Below, one piece after another: positions 10,284-17,347 of a DNA stretch of 64,000 nucleotides. This stretch comes from Ulvibacterium sp. (GTDB lineage: Bacteria > Bacteroidota > Bacteroidia > Flavobacteriales > Flavobacteriaceae): contig NZ_JANQOO010000021.1 in NCBI RefSeq assembly GCF_028285715.1, positions 434,001 to 498,000 on the forward strand. Direction: 5' to 3'. Positions within the stretch are counted from its first letter, which is position 1; each line of letters starts with the position of its first letter. A program made the position numbers and the translations under genes. The notes under the pieces were generated by a model. It was not told the DNA's origin, searched no databases, and worked only from the letters and a program-made list of their open reading frames with translations.

Positions 10284-11408
10284 ATGAAAAATAGTATTGT
10301 ATGCCTGTATTTAATCGTTGTATCGCTCAATTTTTCTTGTGCTCAGGATGCTGAAAATCAGGTAAATGTCCCTTCTGAAGTTCCCTTTACGGCCGAACTT
10401 TTAATCGATGGACTAGAGATTCCATGGGGCATGGCCTTCCTTCCTGATGGAAGTATGTTAGTTACTGAAAAATCCGGGGAACTGATTCACTTCAAGGACG
10501 GGAAAAAGACGGAAATCGGCAATGTGCCCAAGGTGTACCAAAGAGGTCAGGGTGGATTATTGGATATAGAACCCCATCCCAGCTATGAGGATAATGGATG
10601 GCTCTATATCACCTATTCCTCAGAGGAAGGTGGAGATAAAGGAGGGAATACCGCTTTGATTAGGGCCAAACTGACCAATAACGCGTTGACGGATATTGAA
10701 TTGTTATACAAAGCGGTTCCAAATACGACTAAAGGACAACATTTCGGCTCGCGCATCGTGTTCGATGATGAGGGTTATCTCTATTTTTCGGTAGGTGATC
10801 GAGGTAATCGTGACGTAAACCCGCAGGATATTAAGCGGGATGGAGGCAAAATTTATCGCTTAAAGGATGATGGGAGCATTCCTAGTGACAATCCTTTTGT
10901 AAACAACAGTGGTGCCAAAACAGCTGTTTTTAGTTATGGTCACAGAAACCCACAGGGTTTGGTCAAACATCCAGAAACAGGGCAAATATGGGATAATGAG
11001 CATGGGCCTAAAGGTGGTGACGAAATCAATATGGTCCAAAAAGGGGCCAACTATGGATGGCCGGTAATAACCTATGGCATAAATTATAGCGGTACTCCAA
11101 TTACGGATAAAACCGAAATGGAAGGCATGGAACAACCCGTGCATTATTGGGTGCCCAGCATAGGGCCGAGTGGGATGGCCTTTGTAAGCACTGACAATTA
11201 CGGAAGTTGGAAAGGTAGTATATTGGTAGGTTCACTGGCCTTTCAATATTTGGAACGATTGGAACTCAACGGGAACAAAGTGGTAAATCGAGAGAAGTTA
11301 ATGCCAGATATAGGTCGTGTTCGGGATGTAAAACAAGGACCAGATGGTTTAATATATGTCTCTGTTGAAGGTAAGGGAATTTACAAATTGGTGCCTAAAG
11401 GTAGTTGA
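10284..11408 (+). CDS. PQQ-dependent sugar dehydrogenase (glucose/sorbosone dehydrogenase family)
   Basis: A 374-residue exported protein of the soluble aldose sugar dehydrogenase family (GSDH, YliI-like), a six-bladed beta-propeller that oxidises aldose sugars with PQQ as cofactor. Family signatures are present in order: PWGMAFLPDGSMLVTEK, GQGGLLDIEPHP, FSVGDRG, SYGHRNPQGL, WDNEHGPKGGDE with GANYGWP, and SIGPSGMAF. The N-terminus (MKNSIVCLYLIVVSLNFSCAQ) is a signal sequence with a possible lipidated Cys at residue 19, so it is probably periplasmic or lipid-anchored. The next gene is a c-type cytochrome on the same strand, a plausible electron acceptor. No PQQ biosynthesis genes are seen in the window. 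Exact substrate and cofactor use are inferred from family only. Confidence 0.88.
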   Translation: MKNSIVCLYLIVVSLNFSCAQDAENQVNVPSEVPFTAELLIDGLEIPWGMAFLPDGSMLVTEKSGELIHFKDGKKTEIGNVPKVYQRGQGGLLDIEPHPSYEDNGWLYITYSSEEGGDKGGNTALIRAKLTNNALTDIELLYKAVPNTTKGQHFGSRIVFDDEGYLYFSVGDRGNRDVNPQDIKRDGGKIYRLKDDGSIPSDNPFVNNSGAKTAVFSYGHRNPQGLVKHPETGQIWDNEHGPKGGDEINMVQKGANYGWPVITYGINYSGTPITDKTEMEGMEQPVHYWVPSIGPSGMAFVSTDNYGSWKGSILVGSLAFQYLERLELNGNKVVNREKLMPDIGRVRDVKQGPDGLIYVSVEGKGIYKLVPKGS

Positions 11409-11465
11409 TCACATTTTCATCTTCCCACTGCGGCAGACAAACCCTTGACTACATTCGTTTTTTTC

Positions 11466-11870
11466 ATGAAAACATTTCTTTTCGTATATCTTTTAGCCAT
11501 TACAGGCCTAGCACTCTCTTTGTTTCAAGATAATGAGTTGAAAGAAAGTATGGAGCGTGGAGGCGAAATCTATCAGGATTTTTGCATTACCTGTCATCTA
11601 GGGACGGGTGAAGGTGTTGCCAACACCTTTCCTCCCTTGGACGGTTCCGATTACTTACTGACCTATCGTGAAGAAAGTATTCGTGGTATTAAATTTGGTC
11701 AACAAGGCGAACTTATGGTTAACGGCGTTATCTACAACAATGCCATGCCTCCCATGGGACTGGAAGATGAAGAAATTGCAGATGTCATGAATTTTATCTT
11801 AAATTCCTGGGGAAACACTTCGGATGAAATGGTTACTGTGAAAGAAGTCGAGTCAATCCTAGAGGATTAG
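11466..11870 (+). CDS. Small c-type cytochrome
   Basis: A 134-residue protein with an N-terminal signal/anchor segment (FLFVYLLAITGLALSLF), a haem c attachment site CITCH at residues 40-44 and a downstream Met candidate for the sixth ligand in NNAMPPMG (Met94 or Met97). This is a class I monohaem cytochrome of the cytochrome c/CBB3 type. It sits 57 bases after the sugar dehydrogenase and probably accepts electrons from it in the periplasm. The frame opens at a TTG at 11445, but the ATG at 11466 starts directly with a good signal peptide and is preferred. Confidence 0.85.
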   Translation: MKTFLFVYLLAITGLALSLFQDNELKESMERGGEIYQDFCITCHLGTGEGVANTFPPLDGSDYLLTYREESIRGIKFGQQGELMVNGVIYNNAMPPMGLEDEEIADVMNFILNSWGNTSDEMVTVKEVESILED

Positions 11871-11919
11871 TGCAAAGTAATCAGGCCGAGAGTAATAATC
11901 CATAATGCCCAGGCTTTTT

Positions 11920-12729
11920 TTAGCGCTCCCCTTCCAGTGCCTTCTTTACGGAACCGTATTTTTCAAGTAATTTTTTAGCTTCGTCATAACCCACACCCAA
12001 CCCTTCGGATACATATCGAGTACCCCGATCTACCAACTTGTTGTTGCTAAGTTGCATATTTACCATCTTGTTTCCCTTTACCCTGCCAATTTTTATCATT
12101 AGCGCAGTCGAAATCATATTTAGGGCTAATTTTTGGGATGTACCACTTTTCATTCGTGTACTTCCCGTTACGAATTCAGGACCTACATTCATTTCAATCG
12201 GAATATCCGCCTCTACAGCCAAAGGTGAACCAGGATTATTAGTTATTCCAGCTGTCAAAAGACCATTGGTCTTCGCATCCTGTATACCCCCGATTACGTA
12301 AGGTGTAGTTCCAGAGGCGGCTATGCCCACAACCACATCATTTGTATTGATATCATGGACCATGAGATCTTTCCAGGCTTGTTGGGTGTCGTCTTCGGCA
12401 TGTTCCACCGATTTTCGTATGGCAATATCCCCCCCGGCCATGAGACCAATCACACGTGAATGGGGCATTCCGTAGGTTGGCGGAATTTCGGAGGCATCCA
12501 AAATACCCAATCTTCCGCTGGTTCCGGCACCAATGTAAAAAAGTCGGCCTCCCTTTAAAAACCGTTCTGCCAATGCATCCACCAATTTGGAAATTTGGGG
12601 AATTGCCAAAGCGACCGCCTCGGCCACTTTTTGATCTTCTTTGTTCATATTGGTAAGGATGGATGTTGTATCCATTTGTTCCAGATGGTCGTAGTTCGAA
12701 GGCGTCTCCGTAATTTTTTTGTATTCCAT
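11920..12729 (-). CDS. murQ: N-acetylmuramic acid 6-phosphate etherase
   Basis: Cleaves the lactyl ether of MurNAc-6-phosphate, giving GlcNAc-6-phosphate and D-lactate in the cytoplasm, a central step of cell-wall recycling. The 269-residue protein contains the SIS-fold phosphosugar site YIGAGTSGRLG (residues 65-75) and the two family glutamates: Glu81 in DASEIPPT and Glu112 in SVEHAEDD, matching Glu83 and Glu114 of the E. coli enzyme. SGTSQKLALNMIST near the middle is also typical. It is about 30 residues shorter than E. coli MurQ at the C-terminus. The gene starts 3 bases after the DeoR regulator stop, so the two are one transcription unit, divergent from the NagB-fusion gene and facing the AnmK cluster it complements. 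Confidence 0.95.
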   Translation of the reverse strand: MEYKKITETPSNYDHLEQMDTTSILTNMNKEDQKVAEAVALAIPQISKLVDALAERFLKGGRLFYIGAGTSGRLGILDASEIPPTYGMPHSRVIGLMAGGDIAIRKSVEHAEDDTQQAWKDLMVHDINTNDVVVGIAASGTTPYVIGGIQDAKTNGLLTAGITNNPGSPLAVEADIPIEMNVGPEFVTGSTRMKSGTSQKLALNMISTALMIKIGRVKGNKMVNMQLSNNKLVDRGTRYVSEGLGVGYDEAKKLLEKYGSVKKALEGER

Positions 12730-12732
12730 GGT

Positions 12733-13482
12733 TTAAAGTATGCGTAAATCGTGGTTTCTAAAAAGGTTCAAAAGATTGTTTTCCGGATTTAACTCCGTAA
12801 TCATGGTATTAATAGCGTTGATATCACATGTTTTGTAGCGATGCTGGGAATTCAACTTTTCGGAAATGGACAAAAGTACCGTTTTTTTTGAGGACTTTAT
12901 CACTGCTTTTTTGACTTGTACAATATCCCAATCAAATTCAGTCAATCCATAAAGAGAATCGACATAGCCAGTGCCAATGAAGCTATAATCGACCTGAATT
13001 TCCGATAGACTATGAATGGCACTTGCCCCCATGGAAATCTGGGCATCCTTGGAGACCTCACCACCAATGAAAATAACGGTCGTATTAGGTTTGGAAATCA
13101 ATTCCATGGCCACGGGAAGGCTTAGCGTAAAACAGGTCAATTGAAGCCTGGCCGGTATCAATCTCGCCAGTTCCATACAAGTAGTACCTCCATCAATAAA
13201 AATTACTCCTCCATCCCTTAGCAAGGTAACCGCTTTTTCAGCAATTTTGATTTTACGGTCAAGCGCATAGACATTTGTGCTTCGGGTACTGCTACCAATA
13301 AATCCCAGCGAAACAGCCCCGCCATGAACTTTTCTTAGCTTATTTTCGGCATCAAGTTCCTTAACATCCCTTCGCACCGTATCGATGGAAACGTCCAAAA
13401 TCTCGGCTATATCCGTCAATTGTACCCTGTTGTGCAACTCAACTTCATTTAATATGGTCCGCTGTCTTTCCTCTTTTAGCAT
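12733..13482 (-). CDS. DeoR/GlpR-family transcriptional regulator of the amino-sugar locus
   Basis: A 249-residue regulator: N-terminal winged helix-turn-helix (about residues 5-55, with VQLTDIAEILDVSIDTVRRD and KVHGGA) and a C-terminal DeoRC sensor domain with the phosphosugar pocket FIDGGTTCMELA and a GTGYVDSLYGLTEFD segment. DeoR proteins usually repress sugar catabolic genes until a phosphorylated sugar binds. The longest frame starts at a TTG (13497); the ATG at 13482 gives the canonical MLKEERQRTIL start and is preferred. It is co-transcribed with murQ and divergent from nagB, so it likely senses GlcNAc-6-P, GlcN-6-P or MurNAc-6-P. A perfect inverted repeat lies in the divergent region. 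Confidence 0.9.
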   Translation of the reverse strand: MLKEERQRTILNEVELHNRVQLTDIAEILDVSIDTVRRDVKELDAENKLRKVHGGAVSLGFIGSSTRSTNVYALDRKIKIAEKAVTLLRDGGVIFIDGGTTCMELARLIPARLQLTCFTLSLPVAMELISKPNTTVIFIGGEVSKDAQISMGASAIHSLSEIQVDYSFIGTGYVDSLYGLTEFDWDIVQVKKAVIKSSKKTVLLSISEKLNSQHRYKTCDINAINTMITELNPENNLLNLFRNHDLRIL

Positions 13483-13511
13483 AAAAAGCAAGTGCAATTA
13501 CATTATAAAGG

Positions 13512-13519
13512 CAAAGATA
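13512..13519 (-). promoter_or_regulatory. Candidate -7 element for the deoR-murQ unit
   Basis: Minus-strand TATCTTTG matches the Bacteroidota TAnnTTTG consensus exactly and lies 29 bases upstream of the regulator ATG. The TGCTGTTTTTT half-site at 13535-13545 occupies the position where the -33 element would be, which fits autorepression. Confidence 0.5.
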
Positions 13520-13534
13520 AGAAATAAAACGATA

Positions 13535-13622
13535 TGCTGTTTTTTACTGTTTTTAAGGGTGTTCAATGTTAATAAACCGTAAATAAAGCATTAAATAGTA
13601 TTGATTATGGCAAAAAACAGCA
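13535..13622. promoter_or_regulatory. Candidate operator: 11-bp perfect inverted repeat in divergent region
   Basis: TGCTGTTTTTT at 13535-13545 and its exact reverse complement AAAAAACAGCA at 13612-13622, 66 bases apart. Each arm has extra copies in phase: CTGTTTTT recurs 10 bases on (13547), and GCAAAA recurs at 13620 and 13632. Tandem sites spaced by about one helical turn in two facing arms suggest a looping operator for the DeoR-type regulator encoded alongside. Binding is an inference. Confidence 0.5.
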
Positions 13623-13662
13623 AAATAAATAGCAAAATACCGCATATATATGTTTTATTTAT

Positions 13663-13670
13663 TACCTTTG
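13663..13670 (+). promoter_or_regulatory. Candidate -7 element for the rightward recycling operon
   Basis: TACCTTTG is an exact TAnnTTTG match. Transcription from here would give a leader of about 90 bases to the ATG at 13765, or about 16 bases to the in-frame TTG at 13690. No clear TTG is seen at the -33 position, which fits a regulated promoter. Confidence 0.45.
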
Positions 13671-13764
13671 CGGCAATATCCAAAAACTCTTGGCACATGG
13701 GTTGCCAATAAAGACAAAAAGCAAAAAATTGCAATTAAATGGACCTGAAAAATTAGCTGAAATC

Positions 13765-15687
13765 ATGATAGAAATCAAAAAAAAGGATATATCCTACAAA
13801 CCCGCGGGACAGTTTGAGGAAACACGTTTTGAAAAGATCCACAATGTGATTTTTGAAAGCTCCGATGAGGCCTCGGCCAATGTAGCTGAGGAAATTGCAG
13901 AGTTGATTCGAAAAAAACAATCCAAAGGCAAAGCCTGTGTATTAGGTCTTGCAACCGGATCTTCCCCAATCCGTGTTTACGATGAACTGGTGAGGATGCA
14001 TCGGGAAGAAGGACTAAGTTTTAAAAACGTAATTACCTTCAACTTGGACGAGTATTTGCCTATGGACAAGGAGAATAGGCAGAGCTATTTCCACTTTATG
14101 CACGAACACTTGTTTCATCATGTGGATATATTGCCGGAAAACATCAATATTCCGGATGGGATGATATCATCGGAAAGAACCAAGGAATACTGTTTGGCCT
14201 ATGAACGAAAAATAAAAGAGGCTGGAGGACTTGATTTTCAGTTACTTGGTATAGGCCGTACAGGGCACATAGGTTTTAACGAACCAGGCTCGCACTACAA
14301 TTCCGGTACCCGCGTAATTACCTTGGACCATATTACAAGAGTGGATGCAGCCCCGGCATTTCTGGGTATTGATAATGTGCCCCGAAAAGCTATTACTATG
14401 GGAATTGCCACGGTTAGAAATGCACGGAGAATAGTTTTATTGGCCTGGGGTCAAAACAAAGCAGGTATTCTAAAAAAGACGATAGAAGGAGAAATATCCT
14501 CCCATGTTCCAGCGACTTATTTACAAGAACATGAGAACTGTACATTCGTCCTGGATCAAGCGGCAGGTAGCGAGCTTACCAGAAATAGGACACCTTGGTT
14601 AGTGGATGAGTCGTTGGATTGGACAGATGGCCTTACTGCCAAGGCAGTAGTCTGGTTGTGCAGTAAGACTGACAAATCAATTCTTCACCTTACCGACAAA
14701 GACTATAATGATAACGGCATGTCCGGTCTATTGGCCCAAGAGGATTCCTATGACTTGAACATACGTATGTTCAACCGACTTCAGCATACCATTACCGGAT
14801 GGCCTGGAGGCAAACCTGATGCCGATGATACCAAAAGGCCAGAGCGAGCCATACCCGCCAAAAAAAGGGTCATTATCTTTAGCCCACACCCAGATGACGA
14901 TGTGATTTCCATGGGCGGGACATTTGATCGATTGGTGGGCCAGGGCCATGAAGTTCATGTGGCATATCAAACTTCCGGTAACATAGCAGTTTCCGATAAA
15001 GATGCCTTGCGATATGCCGAAATTTCCAAAAGAATATCCCCTTCGCAAGAAGCACAGACCATTATCGACTCTATCAAATCCAAAAAAGAAAGTAGCATAG
15101 ACTCTCTGGAAGTTAGAAAGTTAAAAGGTAACATCAGAAGGGGCGAATCCTATGCAGCTACTCGTTATTTAGGCTTGGACGACTCCAATGTTCATTTTTT
15201 GGATTTGCCGTTCTACGAGACGGGAACCATCAAAAAAAACAGTTTATCCGATGAGGATATTGAAATAATGATGGATATCATCAAGACAGTAAAACCGCAC
15301 CAGATGTACGCGGCGGGAGATTTGGCCGATCCGCATGGCACACATAAAGTTTGTTTGGATGCCGTTTTTAAAGCTATGGAAAAGTTAAAATCAGAACCCT
15401 TCATGGAGGATTGTTGGTTATGGCTATATCGTGGTGCTTGGCATGAATGGGATGTGGACCAAATAGAAATGGCCGTTCCCATGAGCCCAGATCAGGTACT
15501 TCGTAAGCGTAATGCCATATTTTGCCATCAATCCCAAAAGGATGGTGTTATGTTCCAAGGTGAGGATTCAAGGGAGTTCTGGATGCGCGCTGAAGAACGC
15601 AACAAAGATACCGCGGCAAAATACAACGCTTTAGGCCTAGCAGATTACGCGGCCATGGAGGCTTTTGTCCGTTATAAAATGGAATAG
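13765..15687 (+). CDS. nagB: Glucosamine-6-phosphate deaminase fused to a PIG-L/LmbE-type deacetylase
   Basis: A 640-residue two-domain protein. Residues about 25-285 are a NagB domain (GlcN-6-P to fructose-6-P plus ammonia) with GLATGSSP, Asp95 in FNLDEY (general base, Asp72 of E. coli), His168 and Glu173 in GHIGFNEP. The Asp of the E. coli catalytic triad (Asp141) is Thr166 here. Residues about 365-560 are a PIG-L/LmbE zinc-dependent de-N-acetylase domain with SPHPDDDV (His375, Asp377-379) and DPHGTH (His523, His526). The C-terminal part might deacetylate GlcNAc-6-P and feed the deaminase, replacing NagA; this is inference. No signal peptide, so cytoplasmic. The frame extends to a TTG at 13690, but the ATG at 13765 matches the usual length of such fusions. 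First gene of the rightward unit. Confidence 0.9.
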   Translation: MIEIKKKDISYKPAGQFEETRFEKIHNVIFESSDEASANVAEEIAELIRKKQSKGKACVLGLATGSSPIRVYDELVRMHREEGLSFKNVITFNLDEYLPMDKENRQSYFHFMHEHLFHHVDILPENINIPDGMISSERTKEYCLAYERKIKEAGGLDFQLLGIGRTGHIGFNEPGSHYNSGTRVITLDHITRVDAAPAFLGIDNVPRKAITMGIATVRNARRIVLLAWGQNKAGILKKTIEGEISSHVPATYLQEHENCTFVLDQAAGSELTRNRTPWLVDESLDWTDGLTAKAVVWLCSKTDKSILHLTDKDYNDNGMSGLLAQEDSYDLNIRMFNRLQHTITGWPGGKPDADDTKRPERAIPAKKRVIIFSPHPDDDVISMGGTFDRLVGQGHEVHVAYQTSGNIAVSDKDALRYAEISKRISPSQEAQTIIDSIKSKKESSIDSLEVRKLKGNIRRGESYAATRYLGLDDSNVHFLDLPFYETGTIKKNSLSDEDIEIMMDIIKTVKPHQMYAAGDLADPHGTHKVCLDAVFKAMEKLKSEPFMEDCWLWLYRGAWHEWDVDQIEMAVPMSPDQVLRKRNAIFCHQSQKDGVMFQGEDSREFWMRAEERNKDTAAKYNALGLADYAAMEAFVRYKME

Positions 15688-15718
15688 GGTCTTTTGCCAT
15701 AAAGCCCAGCATTTTTGT

Positions 15719-15787
15719 CATTCCGGGTATAATTGAGGATTTCCCAAACAGCTGCATATGTGAGGAAATCCCCAATGGCTCGGAATG
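15719..15787. repeat. Long imperfect hairpin, REP/MITE-like
   Basis: Three nested paired segments in a 69-base stretch: CATTCCG (15719) with CGGAATG (15781), ATTG (15732) with CAAT (15773), and GGATTTCC (15737) with GGAAATCC (15764), 19 pairs with small internal loops. There is no T-run on either side. It lies in the 136-base gap between the NagB fusion and the GHL10 gene. The TGTCATTCCG outer sequence resembles dispersed intergenic palindromes common in bacterial genomes. Confidence 0.5.
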
Positions 15788-15823
15788 GCAATTTCATCTA
15801 TCAAAATCTTGTGAAAAACCACA

Positions 15824-17347
15824 ATGCCAGGAAAAATATACTTTCTTCTTATTCCGCTATTGGTTACTTCCTGCAGTATCTTCAATCCGATTCCCCAACC
15901 TAAAAGGGAGTTTCGCGGTTTTTGGGTTGCCACCGTCGTTAATATAGACTGGCCCAAAAGTGGAAAGGACACCCTAGAAAAACAAAAAGAAGATTATTTG
16001 AACATTTTGGATTTCTACAAGGATCTTTCCTTCAATGCGGCCATTGTTCAGGTAAGGGCGGCTGGGGATGCCTTTTATGAATCGAGGCACGCACCGTGGT
16101 CTCGTTTTTTGAGCGGCCAGGAAGGCAAAGCACCTGGCACGGATATATTGGAATGGATGATAGAGGAGACCCACAAAAGGGGAATGGAATTCCATGCATG
16201 GCTCAACCCATACCGCGCCACCTTTGATCTTAATACGGAAATCCTAAGTCCTACCCATGATTATTATCTACATCCGGAATGGATGATACGTTATGGCAAA
16301 AAGTATTATTATAACCCTGGATTACCCCAAGTGCGGAAGCATCTCGTATCACTGATGGAAGAACTAGTCACGAAGTATGAAATTGATGCCATTCATTTTG
16401 ACGATTATTTCTATCCCTATAAAGTTCCAGGTGAGGTGTTTAATGATTCGCTGTCCTATGCTTCCAATCACCTTGGTAATCAATCACTGGAAGATTGGCG
16501 AAGGAGCAATGTGGATTCCCTCATTAAGAATGTGCACCGATCTATTAAATCCAAAAAACCATGGATACAATTTGGCGTGAGTCCTTTTGGGGTTTGGAAA
16601 AACAAATCTACCGACCCACGGGGATCGGATACCAAGGCCGGACAGACCACCTACGAAGATTTATACGCGGATCCACTGCTTTGGATGGAGAAAGGTTGGA
16701 TAGACTATCTTGTTCCGCAAGTGTATTGGAGTATGGAACTTCCCGTTGCATCACACAGCAAAATCGTAGATTGGTGGTCCCGCAATACGCAAAATTCCAA
16801 TCTGTATATTGGAAATGGGGCTTATAAAATCCGTAATAATAGCGACGAGGCGTGGAACCGAAAAAAAGAGCTTCCCGATCAGTTATCACTGGCGCGAAAA
16901 AATGATGTTGTTGCAGGTAATGTGCTTTTCAGTGCCAAAAGCCTAATGCAAAATAACTTGGATGTGGTAGACTACCTCAAGAAAAAATACTATGCCTTGG
17001 ACGCACTTACGCCAATCTCGCCTTGGGCAAATTTGCCTCCCAAAACTGAAATCCCCATAATTTCCACCAATAGTGGAAGAGGTACCCTCCGAATAAATCT
17101 TAGTAATTCAAAAGCATATCCTTTCTTGCTATGTTATGCTTCAGGAAAAAAGGCAGATTCAGAATATCCTATAAAGAAATTGTTGGCCAGAATTTATGTC
17201 GGCACTAAGAATCAAATTGAAATCGACAAGGAATTGGTAAAGGGAAGAAAACACATAGCGCTTACCTTTCTTGATAGATTCGGTAGGGAAAGCGAACCGA
17301 TTGTCATACATTTAGACCAAACTGACCGAGATGATTCAAAAAGATAA
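15824..17347 (+). CDS. GHL10/DUF187 family glycoside hydrolase-like lipoprotein
   Basis: A 507-residue lipoprotein of the DUF187/GHL10 family (YngK-like), a TIM-barrel group related to glycoside hydrolases. Lipobox LVTSC puts the modified Cys at residue 17. Family signatures are REFRGFWVATVVNIDWP, the NAAIVQVRAAGDAFY strand, GMEFHAWLNPYR, IDAIHFDDYFYPY with paired acidic residues near the barrel centre, and FGVSPFGVWKN. The last roughly 100 residues look like a separate beta domain. Activity of this family is poorly defined; in this setting a role in cutting wall glycan or related glycans at the envelope is plausible but unproven. It overlaps the next gene by 17 bases, so they are translationally coupled. 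Confidence 0.85.
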   Translation: MPGKIYFLLIPLLVTSCSIFNPIPQPKREFRGFWVATVVNIDWPKSGKDTLEKQKEDYLNILDFYKDLSFNAAIVQVRAAGDAFYESRHAPWSRFLSGQEGKAPGTDILEWMIEETHKRGMEFHAWLNPYRATFDLNTEILSPTHDYYLHPEWMIRYGKKYYYNPGLPQVRKHLVSLMEELVTKYEIDAIHFDDYFYPYKVPGEVFNDSLSYASNHLGNQSLEDWRRSNVDSLIKNVHRSIKSKKPWIQFGVSPFGVWKNKSTDPRGSDTKAGQTTYEDLYADPLLWMEKGWIDYLVPQVYWSMELPVASHSKIVDWWSRNTQNSNLYIGNGAYKIRNNSDEAWNRKKELPDQLSLARKNDVVAGNVLFSAKSLMQNNLDVVDYLKKKYYALDALTPISPWANLPPKTEIPIISTNSGRGTLRINLSNSKAYPFLLCYASGKKADSEYPIKKLLARIYVGTKNQIEIDKELVKGRKHIALTFLDRFGRESEPIVIHLDQTDRDDSKR

